The notes: generated by a model from the letters alone, not told the origin. A stretch of 64,000 nucleotides of DNA from Segetibacter sp. (GCA_028288485.1 JAQBNO010000127.1:17534-81533), one strand, 5' to 3'. Counted from the stretch's first letter, positions 35,160 through 44,525 are shown. A program made the numbers and translations.

Positions 35160-37208
35160 ATGCTTTTCAACAGAGACTTAAGTTGGCTGGGATTCAACTT
35201 CAGGGTTTTACAGGAGGCAGCAGATAAAAAAGTTCCGTTGTTTGAAAGGATAAAATTCCTGTCGATTTTTTCTTCGAATCTCGACGAATTTTTCAGGGTT
35301 AGATATCCCGCAGTATTTGCTCTTTCGAAGCTGAACGAGAAAACACAAATGCAGGCCGTTACGGGTTACAATGAAGATATCCCCGAAAAAATGCAAAGCG
35401 AGATTAACCGGCAGTTGAACATTTTTGGCAGCATTCTTACCAACGACCTGATACCTGAATTAAGGAACAGTGGAATTGTTTTCTACTATGGGCAGCCTAT
35501 TCGCGGCGAACACATAAACGAAATAAGAGAGATCTTCCTGTCGCAGGTACTATCCTTTATTCAACCTATATTTCTCGACGGTAACATCAGCAATAAGTTC
35601 ATTCCCGAAAATAATTACCTGTACTTCATTGTTTCGCTAAAAGAAGAAGATGCAACAACTAACTCCGTCGCTGTTATAAATATTCCCTCCAATAAACTAC
35701 CAAGGTTTTTTGTTCTTAGTCCGATAGATAACCAGGAGTATATAATTTTTATAGACGACATCATTCGTGAAAATCTTGAATGTATTTTCCCTGGTCAAAA
35801 CATACAGGGCGTTTACAGCATAAAATTCAACAGGGACGCGGAATTAAAGCTGGAAGATGAATATAGCAGCAACCTGATGCATAAGATTGAAAAGCAATTG
35901 CGTAAGCGGGAATACGGTGCTCCTTCAAGATTCCTGTACGAGCAGTCGATGCCGCGTAATGTTCAATTGTTTATTGCATCCACTTTTAACCTGCAGTTTG
36001 AAGAAATGTTCGCAGGCGGACGATACCATCACCTCAGCGACCTTGCTTCATTTCCTTCATTTAACAAGAAGCTGAAGTTCGAAAAATGGAAACCGTTGAA
36101 ACTGGCCGAAGTGAACGATTGCGGCGACATCTTTACCATTTTAAATACGAAGGACATTTTGTTACACTTGCCTTACCATTCGTACAACCCTGTATTGTCC
36201 TTTTTTAACCAGGCTGCAGTGGATACATCGGTGAAAGAAATTTACATCACCTTGTACAGGGTGGCGGCAGATTCACATATTGTAAATGCACTTATCAGCG
36301 CAGCGAAAAATGGTAAAAAGGTAGTTGCATTTGTTGAGCTGAAAGCCCGTTTCGACGAAGCAAATAATATTAAGTGGAGCAGGATAATGCGCGAAGCAGG
36401 TATTAAGATCATTTACGGTATTCCTCATATCAAAGTACACTCAAAAATTGCGGTCATTAAAAAGGCCGCAGGCAGTAATACACTTACTTATGCTATTTTA
36501 AGTACCGGCAATTTTAACGAGGTTACTGCACAGTTTTATACCGATCATCTTTTAATGACAACCGATCCAAACATTATTAAAGAGTTGCTTGTATTGTTTA
36601 AATACCTTCAGAAAGATCACAAAGTGCCCGGAAAGGGGAAGGCAAAGTTTGATAAACTGCTGGTGTCGCAATTTAACATGAACGAAAAATTTGAAAAACT
36701 GATAGACGAGGAGATACAAAAGGCTAATCTTGGCGAAGAGGCATTGATTCGCATAAAAGTTAATAACCTGGAAGAGCCGCACATGATCAACCTATTATAC
36801 AAGGCCAGCCAGCAAGGGGTAAAGGTTAATATGATCGTTAGGGGAATTTGCTGCCTAATGCCTGGCATTCCCGGTATCAGCGACAACATAACTGTTCGAA
36901 GGCTTGTAGACAGGTACCTGGAGCATACCCGCTTATTCATTTTTGGAGCAGGGGATAATCCGGAATTAATAATGGGATCAGCAGACTGGATGATCCGGAA
37001 TTTACATCACCGGATAGAGGTTTGTGTACCGATAAAAAACCTGGATTGCAAAAAAGAACTGGTAGATTACTTTGAAATTCAATGGAGCGATACAGATAAG
37101 GCGGTCGTTTTATCTCCTAACCTTGAGCAACACCGGGTTAACGAGGGGGATGGGCAACGGGTAAATGCCCAGTACTCTATTTATAAATACCTCCAAAATA
37201 GAGTATGA
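35160..37208 (+). CDS. ppk1: Polyphosphate kinase 1
   Basis: A 682-residue enzyme that makes polyphosphate from ATP, reversibly. It starts FNRDLSWLGFNFRVLQEA, with SIFSSNLDEFFRVR (about 37), the phospholipase-D-like catalytic region with the autophosphorylated histidine in IPHIKVHSKIAVIKK (about 425), LSTGNFNEVTAQFYTD and the second histidine region LEHTRLFIFGAG (about 590). Length is typical of the family. Its last 4 nt overlap the cyclase start (ATGA), so the two are translationally coupled. A 309-bp gap with a dispersed repeat separates it from the HD-PycTM gene. Confidence 0.95.
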   Translation: MLFNRDLSWLGFNFRVLQEAADKKVPLFERIKFLSIFSSNLDEFFRVRYPAVFALSKLNEKTQMQAVTGYNEDIPEKMQSEINRQLNIFGSILTNDLIPELRNSGIVFYYGQPIRGEHINEIREIFLSQVLSFIQPIFLDGNISNKFIPENNYLYFIVSLKEEDATTNSVAVINIPSNKLPRFFVLSPIDNQEYIIFIDDIIRENLECIFPGQNIQGVYSIKFNRDAELKLEDEYSSNLMHKIEKQLRKREYGAPSRFLYEQSMPRNVQLFIASTFNLQFEEMFAGGRYHHLSDLASFPSFNKKLKFEKWKPLKLAEVNDCGDIFTILNTKDILLHLPYHSYNPVLSFFNQAAVDTSVKEIYITLYRVAADSHIVNALISAAKNGKKVVAFVELKARFDEANNIKWSRIMREAGIKIIYGIPHIKVHSKIAVIKKAAGSNTLTYAILSTGNFNEVTAQFYTDHLLMTTDPNIIKELLVLFKYLQKDHKVPGKGKAKFDKLLVSQFNMNEKFEKLIDEEIQKANLGEEALIRIKVNNLEEPHMINLLYKASQQGVKVNMIVRGICCLMPGIPGISDNITVRRLVDRYLEHTRLFIFGAGDNPELIMGSADWMIRNLHHRIEVCVPIKNLDCKKELVDYFEIQWSDTDKAVVLSPNLEQHRVNEGDGQRVNAQYSIYKYLQNRV

Positions 37209-38281
37209 AAGCACCGTTCAAAAAGTTTTTCAATTTCACGTTTGTAAGCAGGTACCGGTTTTCTCTTATATTCTACATTTCTGTTTGTTGGATGTTAATT
37301 GATCTTGTTGTTGTTCTCACCCGGCCCGATCCTACATATTATAGTTTTGCTTCGGCCATTGTTTTGCGCTCTTTACTCCTTTTCCTTTTTAGCCTGGGCT
37401 TTGGTTATATACTCATATTCAGGCTTAAAAGGCTGTTTAGGAACAGGCCCTTATTCATTAGCTTTTTTTTACGCAGTGCTATTTTGCTTCTTGCAGCTTA
37501 TATAGTAAACTTTATTATTCATGTCGCCAGTATTCTTTTTTCTCTCGACCTGAGCGTAGCTGATTCATTTGCGAAGTATGCCGAAGATGCCACCAATAGT
37601 AGCTGGATAGCCCAGAAAATTATGTATTGGATGGTACTCTTCATACTTACCCAATTAATTATAGAGGTAAATGAAAAGTATGCGCCGGGCGTTTTTATGG
37701 ACATACTTCTGGGTAAGTACGTAGAGCCGAAAATTGAAAAGAGAATTGTAATGTTTATGGATCTCAAGGATTCTACACCTATTGCTGAAAAACTGGGTCA
37801 CCAGCAATATTTCAAGTTCATCCGTGAGTTTATTTACCAGATTTCGAATGCACTTATTGAGCACGGAGGCGCCATATACCAGTACGTGGGTGATGAAGTA
37901 GTTGTATCGTGGCTGTTCGAAAAAAAGAATCCAAAACGATGTATGGCTGCTTTAATAGAAGCGAGAAAAAACCTGCAGAAACGAGGAGAGCACTTCAGGC
38001 GTGTATTTGGTGTAATCCCGGAATTCAGGGTGGGTATTCACCTCGGCGATGTTACCGTTGGGGAAATAGGCGTTATAAAAAAAGACATAGCCATGAGCGG
38101 CGATACCATGAATACAACGGCCCGTATTCGAAGCGCCTGCAGCGAACTGAACCAGAAATATATTGTATCGAAAGATTTCAAGGAAAATGTGGATCTTAAA
38201 GAGTGGCAAACCGAAAGCCTCGGAATTGTTGAATTGAAAGGAAAGGCAAACGGAATCGAACTATTCTCACTAAAGATCTAA
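37205..38281 (+). CDS. Membrane class III adenylate/guanylate cyclase
   Basis: A 358-residue protein with four N-terminal membrane helices (about 20-40, 47-72, 86-112, 136-155) and a C-terminal cyclase domain (about 178-358). Metal-binding Asp186 (FMDLKDST) and Asp230 (YVGDEVV) and the transition-state pair Asn303/Arg307 (DTMNTTAR) are present, so it should be active as a homodimer. The base-selecting positions are unusual: Gln226 where ATP cyclases have Lys and GTP cyclases Glu, and Ala296 at the second position. The product nucleotide therefore cannot be assigned. It overlaps ppk1 by 4 nt and is followed by a dispersed repeat. Confidence 0.9.
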   Translation: MKAPFKKFFNFTFVSRYRFSLIFYISVCWMLIDLVVVLTRPDPTYYSFASAIVLRSLLLFLFSLGFGYILIFRLKRLFRNRPLFISFFLRSAILLLAAYIVNFIIHVASILFSLDLSVADSFAKYAEDATNSSWIAQKIMYWMVLFILTQLIIEVNEKYAPGVFMDILLGKYVEPKIEKRIVMFMDLKDSTPIAEKLGHQQYFKFIREFIYQISNALIEHGGAIYQYVGDEVVVSWLFEKKNPKRCMAALIEARKNLQKRGEHFRRVFGVIPEFRVGIHLGDVTVGEIGVIKKDIAMSGDTMNTTARIRSACSELNQKYIVSKDFKENVDLKEWQTESLGIVELKGKANGIELFSLKI

Positions 38282-38285
38282 GGGA

Positions 38286-38347
38286 GTTTGTGTTACCGGC
38301 AACACAGCCACGAGGAGAAATCGTTGCGACGCTCCGTTGAACGACTG
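38286..38347 (+). repeat. Dispersed A/B repeat, copy 13
   Basis: Box A GTTTGTGTTACCGGC (38286-38300) and a box B variant ATCGTTGCGACGCTCCGTTG (from 38320). It starts 5 nt after the cyclase stop. Confidence 0.65.
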
Positions 38348-38486
38348 CTTTTCAAATCAGCAATCTTATTCTCCAATTATACGGGTGTATTTGGAATAAT
38401 TTGAGTAAATGAGACGTTGAGTTTGTTGATAAAACTTTTTCCCGGCTATTGTGTTATTTTTAGCCACAAACCTTCCATAAATACCT

Positions 38487-38885
38487 ATGAGTAATTATAT
38501 ATTAATGCTTGAAGATGACTCTGATGACAGGGAATTAACCCGGTCTTCGGTAAAAGAATTAGGCTACGATATTGAAATAAAGTTTGCAAAAAATGGCAAA
38601 GAAGCATTCGATATACTTGAACTGAATGCAAGGCCGCAACTAATTTTTATCGATTACAACGCAGCCCCTGAAGATGGGCTGCAGGTGCTTAAAGAAATTA
38701 AGCTGGTAGAAGAATTCAAAAAAATACCTGTCATCATTCTTACTGATAATGCCGATAAGAAATTAATACGCTCTGGTTACGAGTTTGGGGCCAGTTCCAT
38801 TGTAAAAAAACCGCTGTCAGATGAAGCGACAAGGCAAAAGATTGATACCTTTTTTAATTATTGGCTTAAAGCAGCGGAGTTATAA
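38487..38885 (+). CDS. Single-domain response regulator
   Basis: A 132-residue CheY-like receiver with no output domain. Acidic pair LEDDSDD (about 9-14), the phosphorylated Asp56 in FIDYNAAPEDG, Thr in ILTDN (about 86) and the conserved Lys in VKKPLS (about 109). Members of the Rcp1-like type pass phosphate or bind a partner. The kinase is not adjacent. It lies 205 bp after the cyclase, so co-transcription is uncertain. Confidence 0.92.
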   Translation: MSNYILMLEDDSDDRELTRSSVKELGYDIEIKFAKNGKEAFDILELNARPQLIFIDYNAAPEDGLQVLKEIKLVEEFKKIPVIILTDNADKKLIRSGYEFGASSIVKKPLSDEATRQKIDTFFNYWLKAAEL

Positions 38886-38907
38886 ATGACTTCTGTACCG
38901 CGGTAAT

Positions 38908-38950
38908 TACCGGCGGGGGTGAGTTTTTAAAAAGCCGGTAGCCTTTTGTA
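38908..38950 (+). terminator. Possible terminator after response regulator
   Basis: TACCGGC (38908-38914) pairs with GCCGGTA (38934-38940), loop 19 nt, followed by a T-rich stretch. The loop is large, so the call is tentative. Confidence 0.4.
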
Positions 38951-38981
38951 ATTTTTTCTTCCAGGCAGTTGGTAGAATGCA

Positions 38982-39080
38982 CTACTGTTGGCAAAGACCT
39001 TTGTAATATTCCATCAACTCCTTAAGAGAAATGCCAATTGAGTTATTGAATTCGCTCTCGTTAATGTCGGCGGTAAACAT
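38982..39080 (-). CDS. Possible 32-residue small protein
   Basis: Reading from an ATG at 39080, the frame codes for 32 residues, beginning MFTADINESEFNNSIGISLK and continuing through ELMEYYKGLC to a TAG. The composition is protein-like, but there is no family match and no clear ribosome site, and the frame could be chance. It is included because the 350-bp gap has no other gene. Confidence 0.3.
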   Translation of the reverse strand: MFTADINESEFNNSIGISLKELMEYYKGLCQQ

Positions 39081-39236
39081 GTTTATTTCTTTTGATCACA
39101 AAAATGAAAGCAATAAACGTAGATTAAAAGATAATAATCATTGAACGGTCTAAATAAGGTAGAGCCGGTCTAAGGGAAAGATAAAAGAACAACCACAGTA
39201 AAAAACAAGGGAAGTGCGGTCTCCGGTATTTCAATG

Positions 39237-39896
39237 TTACACCTGAGCATGATCTACATGAAAGACATTGGTAAATTCCCCTACAATAGCTTTTTCATTT
39301 TTGAATTTCAGCCTTTCCAGTTTTAGTGCTACTATATCTTCGGCAAACACTTTTCGGTACATGGGGTGCATGGTACCTCCTGTCACACCTGCAGGTTTTG
39401 TTGGATCATATTGAAATTGGGGATCTACTAAAGTTCCCCTTGGGTACATGATACCAGGTACACCTTTGCCCCTGTGGTCCAGGTCAGCCGGGTGATTAAG
39501 ACCAAGTGTATGCCCGTATTCATGAGCGGCAGTTGTAGAACCGGCATATAGATTCTCCAGTTTAAAATAGCCGCTGTTGCAACCGAGGCCATCTACAAAA
39601 GAGATATTTCCATGAGCATATTCTTCGATGCGGAAATAGTTATTGCGTGGATCGAGGTTGCTATAAATTTCTTCCATGTCAATAGAAGGCTGAAATTGGG
39701 TGGTAATGCGAAAACTTACCAAAAACAAAGTTCCTTTTAAGTAGATCATTCCTTTTGGTTCGTTCCACAGCGCTTCTATTTCGGCTCTTATACACTCGGT
39801 TAGTTTTTCATCCGCTGCACTTCCATAGGTAATGATGTTCGAACTGATAACGATTGTGCCATTTGCCACGTCTATTTCTACTTCTCCCATTTTCAT
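39237..39896 (-). CDS. Metzincin-type zinc protease
   Basis: A 219-residue protein with the metzincin zinc site HEYGHTLGLNH (His125, Glu126, His129, His135) and a Met-turn (GIMYP, Met150). No signal peptide or prodomain is visible: the sequence starts MKMGEVEIDVANG and reaches the active site directly. It may be cytoplasmic or exported by an unconventional route. The closest pattern is that of matrixin-like or M10/M12-type minimal peptidases, with the third His shared with metzincins. Neighbours give no functional hint. Confidence 0.8.
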   Translation of the reverse strand: MKMGEVEIDVANGTIVISSNIITYGSAADEKLTECIRAEIEALWNEPKGMIYLKGTLFLVSFRITTQFQPSIDMEEIYSNLDPRNNYFRIEEYAHGNISFVDGLGCNSGYFKLENLYAGSTTAAHEYGHTLGLNHPADLDHRGKGVPGIMYPRGTLVDPQFQYDPTKPAGVTGGTMHPMYRKVFAEDIVALKLERLKFKNEKAIVGEFTNVFHVDHAQV

Positions 39897-39999
39897 TCAT
39901 TGTTTAACAACAGAAGATATGCTAACCCTTTCTACCGTTATCAGTGTTCTTAAAAGCGCCATTTTGAAGAGTGGCAACCGTTGATTATTTCCCCGGCCG

Positions 40000-40279
40000 A
40001 TGCCATCATAGATTAATACTCAGCAGTATTGATCTTAAGATCCGGATCATTATCAATAAACTCTTTCAACTCTTCTTCGTTATCCACCTATACTATACCT
40101 GGCCCGTAAACTCCTTTCGGACCGAATACAGGACCGAAAACCTGCACCATTCCTTTATCCAGGTACGGAGTCCAATATGGCGCATGGTCCCGCATAATTA
40201 CTCTTTCATCTTCCGCCATTGGTTGGGCAAAGTTAGCAGGTGCTGGTAAAAGCTTTACAGGAAAATGTTTCTTATCCAT
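40000..40279 (-). pseudogene. YciI-family protein pseudogene
   Basis: From an ATG at 40279 the frame reads MDKKHFPVKLLPAPANFAQP, then EDERVIMRDHAPYWTPYLDKG and FGPVFGPKGVYGPGIV, the YCII-related domain pattern. It meets TAG at 40088-40090 where homologues have Glu, then continues in the same frame VDNEEELKEFIDNDPDLKIN and meets a second stop after TAEY. Two nonsense mutations in an otherwise family-like frame mark it as broken. Full-length members have about 95 residues. Confidence 0.75.
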
Positions 40280-40555
40280 AAAAATATTGGGTTAGTAATT
40301 AATGCAATTACTATTGAAAAAAGAAAATTTAAAATCGTTCTGCTCCCACTTTTAGCTCAACCATAAAAGTTGTCGAAGTCTGGTTCCTCTTCATTCAGCT
40401 CATCGCCGGACTGGTTAAATCTAACTTCAGATTTTTAGCAGAAAAACATCTACAACCGGCGAAAAAGAAGTTATGCCGGCCGTAAACTGGTACACAAAAA
40501 GGTGTTGCGCTATAAGGTATAACTTTTGTTTTTAATATCACCTCAACTATTGCTA

Positions 40556-41752
40556 ATGCCTGGAAAAACATCCAATAGAAGTTTGACTGCACTGAACTGG
40601 TTAAACTTCTCCGCAGCTGATATCAGTGACGGTGTAGGCCCCTTTTTAGCAGTCTACCTGGCTACGAATCTTCATTGGGAACCAGGGATGATCGGTATGG
40701 CTATTTCTGCTACAACTTTTTCAATGGTTGTTGGGCAGTCACCGGCAGGATACATAGTTGACAATACCCGGCAAAAGAAAATTCCTATCATCGTAGCCTC
40801 TTTAATTGTTGGTGTCGCGGCCCTCTTTTTACCCTTTCTCAAAAGCTTTCCTATTATCATCTGTTGCCAGGTAGTGATAGGATTAGCAGCGTCTTTCTAC
40901 GTACCAACCCTGGTTGCGCTTGCCTCGGTCGTGACTGAAAAGGGAAAATTTGACCATACCTTAAGTAAAAATCAAAGTTACAACCACGCCGGTAATGTGG
41001 TAGCGGCAGTATTAACCGGGGTCGTGGCAAGATTTACTAATAATGCGGGTATTTTTTATGTGATGATGGGCTTAGCCGTGTTCTGTACCATAAGCGCCTC
41101 TTTCATAACCCAAAAAGGTGTTCCGGCAGCGGAGGCGGAAAATGCGGGGAAAAATGAAACGAAAAAAGGCTTTTTCCGCGAGGTACTGTGTAATAAACCA
41201 TTCCTTGTCTTCCTGCTTTTAACCGTTATCTTTTATTTTTCAAATGGTGCAATGCTACCGCTTGTCGCCCAGGAGATTGCCAAAGCTAAACCGGAAAACT
41301 CTACTTTATATTTAGCCGCCTGTATTATCATTGCACAACTGGTTATGGTTCCTACTGTTTACATCTGCGGCAAACAGGCACAAAAGGGACGTAAAAAATT
41401 ACTCGTAGTTGCTTTTATTCTTTTGGCTACCAGGGGTGTTCTTTATACGCTAACCGACAAGGTAGTGCATTTGTTATCATTCCAGGTGCTGGACGGTATG
41501 GCGGCTGGTGTTTTCAGCGTCACTGCAATCATGGTTGTTAACGATCTCATGGGTAATTCAGACCGGGCCAGTTTCGCCCAGGGCATGCTTGCCGCATCTT
41601 TGAGTCTCGGCTCTACTTTAAGCAACCTGGTTTCCGGATTTATTGTAGATGCCGCAGGTTTTAAGATAGGCTTTGCAGTTTTATCGGCGTTAGCATTAGG
41701 AGCGCTCTTGCTGTTATGGAAAGCGATGCCCGAAACTTTAAAGAAAACGTAG
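40556..41752 (+). CDS. MFS transporter
   Basis: A 398-residue, 12-helix major-facilitator permease. The loop 2-3 motif appears as GYIVDNTRQKK (about 66-76) and a second half-repeat as ICGKQAQKGRKK. It starts MPGKTSNRSLTALNWLNFSA. The frame is open to a TTG at 40526, but the ATG at 40556 precedes the first helix at a usual distance. Substrate unknown: the N-terminal helix NFSAADISDGVGPFLAVYL and general shape resemble multidrug or small-molecule exporters. It is monocistronic. Confidence 0.87.
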   Translation: MPGKTSNRSLTALNWLNFSAADISDGVGPFLAVYLATNLHWEPGMIGMAISATTFSMVVGQSPAGYIVDNTRQKKIPIIVASLIVGVAALFLPFLKSFPIIICCQVVIGLAASFYVPTLVALASVVTEKGKFDHTLSKNQSYNHAGNVVAAVLTGVVARFTNNAGIFYVMMGLAVFCTISASFITQKGVPAAEAENAGKNETKKGFFREVLCNKPFLVFLLLTVIFYFSNGAMLPLVAQEIAKAKPENSTLYLAACIIIAQLVMVPTVYICGKQAQKGRKKLLVVAFILLATRGVLYTLTDKVVHLLSFQVLDGMAAGVFSVTAIMVVNDLMGNSDRASFAQGMLAASLSLGSTLSNLVSGFIVDAAGFKIGFAVLSALALGALLLLWKAMPETLKKT

Positions 41753-42085
41753 CTCGGAACTCTCGTCTTTGCCTCACTTAATAGTATCTAACAACTATCT
41801 TGATGTTAACACCTATAACATAGTAATCATGATACAAGGTGAAGTAATTCCGGTTAATCATGGTTCCTGCCTAGCGGCATTTCGTTCATCTGAATACTTT
41901 TAATTGAGCTCCTACCAATGCTATAGTTGAAGGCGACCGCTCTTCACCGTATCAATGCCAGGAACACACGCAAGGATAATGTACTTTCAGAGATTGTTCG
42001 ATTTACGATAGAAATGATTGAAAAGTGTTCATTATACCTGTTTAGAACTTTGATCGTGGAAAAGAAATTGTAGTACCTGCAACTT
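41753..42085. other. Intergenic region, nothing recognised
   Basis: 333 bp between two convergent genes (plus-strand MFS and minus-strand patatin). No repeat copy, hairpin or ORF that I can support. Confidence 0.4.
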
Positions 42086-43774
42086 TTATTTCCTCGTCTT
42101 TAATAGTTCATGTTTTCGCAATGCTTCTTTAATGGTACTCATTGCCGAAGTTGTTAGTACGCCGTTTAGCAATATTTTTGCACCTGCCCATAACAAAATG
42201 CGCTTATACCAGTTTACTTTTACCGCATTCATAATAAGAGCCTGCACCCTTTTTTTTACTGGCCGTCTCAATTCGTCAATTTTACGCGCTTTAATAGTTG
42301 GCCAGGTGCCACCACCTGAAAATGTTGGAATGGGAAAATAATTTTCAGGTGGTCTCGGAGAAAAAATAGGTATTATCTGGATTTTGCCATCTTTAGCAGT
42401 AAACTTTTTTTTGTCTGTACCCGCGTATCCATTTTTAAAAATCTCATTTATTTCTGCATCCTCTGCTGGAATGGTAAAATAGTCGCGTAAAAACGTTTCA
42501 CAATTAAACCTTCCAAGGAAATAGTCATGAACCCTGAACTCTTTGCTTATGAAGCCGGCAAAACCAGAGAAAGCCCCGCAGGCAATTGCTTTATCACCTG
42601 CCACTTCTTCCATTTCCCCATCGATCTTCTGTCTTTTCCGGGAAGGAGCAATTAAAAACTGTCCAGCCCTGACTGGATTCATGGCGTTATCAAGATCTAC
42701 CGGTTTTGACCGCATTTGCTCCAGGATTGCACCTAAAGTTAATCCTATCACCTGGAAGAGCTTTTGATCCGGTTTAAACTCAGCTGGTTTTGTACTTGGG
42801 AAAGGATCAATCATCAATACCGTGCTTTTAAACTTTTTGTAATCCTGGTAATCGTCGCTTACATCCTGGCCGGTTCTTTTCATCAACACATCTCTTACCT
42901 TCTCAAACGGTTCGTTATTAATTACACCACCGTCAACATTCAGCGTTTCACACTCCTCTCCTGGTACCGGAAATTGTTTAGTGATATCAATACACCACGG
43001 AATTAAATTCACGTCGCTTGATTTACGCTTCAATAGCCTCGATTTAAGACCTACAGGGAATGCACCGGTTGCCATAGCCGCATTTCGTGCTATGTCGGTA
43101 TTAATGTCATTTTTAAAATCGAGGAGCATCCAACCATCGGCAGTTTCACTGGAACTATTCAGTTTAAAGCAGGCATAGTCATTATGAATCGCCATGTAAT
43201 ATTTCTCCGAGGTAGAGCCGGCGTTCAAACCTACATTGTATTGAAAACCCTGCAGGTTTGTTAGTGTGGTAAAGATCTGGAGCTCTTTATCGAAATAAGG
43301 AGGAATATCTTTCCATGCTTTCTTATCTGCCTTTATAGCTTTTTCTGCAATACAGTCGAGGAAGTCTGAATTTAATAAAGAAATAATTTGTTTGTCTTTT
43401 ATATCATCTGTTTTCAGCAGCAACGGGAACATATCCTTACTTAAAAGGTCTACCCACGAATGGTATAGTTTACTCTCCGGATGTTCTGCCAGCAAATCAT
43501 CAGAAGGTTTAGTAACAGGCACAATTGGGTTATTCAGGGCAGCGGCAGTGATAATTCCGGTCATTCCACCAGCAGAAGCACCACCAATTACAGGTATAAC
43601 TACATTATGGGTCGGCGTTCCCTCAGTTTTTGCATCTTTGCGCTTCTGCCACTCCTCCAAAGCTTCCATTAAATAATCCATGACACCTGCAGTATAAGCG
43701 CCTGCGGAAACGGCGCCGGCCATACAAAGGCCTATGTAAAAAGTATCTCCAGGGGTTGAAGTTTCTGTCGGCAT
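42086..43774 (-). CDS. Patatin-like phospholipase family protein
   Basis: A 562-residue serine hydrolase. The oxyanion region GLCMAGAVSAGAYTAGVMDY (about 15-34), nucleophile elbow GGASAGGM with Ser67, and catalytic Asp281 in NVDGGVINNEP form the Ser/Asp dyad. The lipase core is large and ends with a C-terminal hydrophobic stretch (ILLWAGAKILLNGVL, about 530). It should cleave acyl chains from lipids. It is not next to any CD-NTase or cyclase, so a CBASS-type (CapV) role is not supported. Alone on the minus strand. Confidence 0.88.
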   Translation of the reverse strand: MPTETSTPGDTFYIGLCMAGAVSAGAYTAGVMDYLMEALEEWQKRKDAKTEGTPTHNVVIPVIGGASAGGMTGIITAAALNNPIVPVTKPSDDLLAEHPESKLYHSWVDLLSKDMFPLLLKTDDIKDKQIISLLNSDFLDCIAEKAIKADKKAWKDIPPYFDKELQIFTTLTNLQGFQYNVGLNAGSTSEKYYMAIHNDYACFKLNSSSETADGWMLLDFKNDINTDIARNAAMATGAFPVGLKSRLLKRKSSDVNLIPWCIDITKQFPVPGEECETLNVDGGVINNEPFEKVRDVLMKRTGQDVSDDYQDYKKFKSTVLMIDPFPSTKPAEFKPDQKLFQVIGLTLGAILEQMRSKPVDLDNAMNPVRAGQFLIAPSRKRQKIDGEMEEVAGDKAIACGAFSGFAGFISKEFRVHDYFLGRFNCETFLRDYFTIPAEDAEINEIFKNGYAGTDKKKFTAKDGKIQIIPIFSPRPPENYFPIPTFSGGGTWPTIKARKIDELRRPVKKRVQALIMNAVKVNWYKRILLWAGAKILLNGVLTTSAMSTIKEALRKHELLKTRK

Positions 43775-44138
43775 ATTGTTATTATTTATGTTTTCCTGTC
43801 TAATTAGTCATTTAACTTGCTTTTGATTTGCTTGTTTTCTCAGCAGAGCTTCTCTTATTCCTTCTATTCAACAAATGACTGTAGGTATGATGTTTTTCTA
43901 TTTATTAATCCACTAATAACTATAATATATCCGACAAAGTCAATAGGTGTTTTTACGGTAAGGGTATTATCGTTTAAGACTCGAGGAAAGCAGTTACAAT
44001 TAAACTGTCAACGTTAACAGTTATGCGAACAGAAGATGAAAAAGAATATAATTAGCTGATTGTGAAACAGGGACAATTAAAAGTATCTTTTAGAAGACTT
44101 ATCAGCTTAACATTCTTTCTACATTAAACCAAAACAAC
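43775..44138. other. Intergenic region, nothing recognised
   Basis: 364 bp of AT-rich DNA upstream of the patatin gene on one side and the broken membrane-protein gene on the other. No supported gene or repeat. Confidence 0.4.
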
Positions 44139-44525
44139 ATGATAAAACATAAACTGTTTAGCCAGCCTTGTAATGATTGTTGCACATATGGCGATCCGCT
44201 TTATCTGGCATGGGGTTCTTTCCGGTGAAACCTGGTCACATGCCGCGCTGGGAAAATCAGTTGCACAAGTACAGCAACAGGAAATGTCTCCGCTTCCTTA
44301 CGTAATTGATATTATTGGAGCAACCTGTACCTGCTTTTTTTATCGTGGCTGGTTCAGCAATTAAATATTACCTCTTTTTCCGCCATTGGACTTGTGTTTC
44401 CCTCACTTGCCACCCATTATATGTTTCTTGAATTAAGCAATACGGTGCTGTTTATTGATTTTGGAATGATCGCCCTGCTAGCGATACTGACAACCTGCGT
44501 ACTGGCAGCACGGAGGAAGAAATAG
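44139..44525 (+). pseudogene. Frameshifted small membrane-protein gene
   Basis: Three short frames join into one membrane protein. Start MIKHKL, then after a shift LASLVMIVAHMAIRFIWHGVL and SHAALGKSVAQVQQQEMSPL, then after a run of seven T (about 44335-44341) LFLSWLVQQLNITSFSAIG and HYMFLELSNTVLFIDFG, ending LLAILTTCVLAARRKK. About four helices; the layout recalls DUF1761-type proteins, but the assignment is weak. Two single-base frameshifts, one in a homopolymer, break it. A sequencing error in the T run is possible. Confidence 0.6.

Noticed and set aside
42086..43774. CBASS (CapV-type patatin) defence system
   Set aside because: There is no CD-NTase, E1/E2 or cyclase next to the patatin gene; the nearest cyclase is 4 kb away, on the other strand and of class III.
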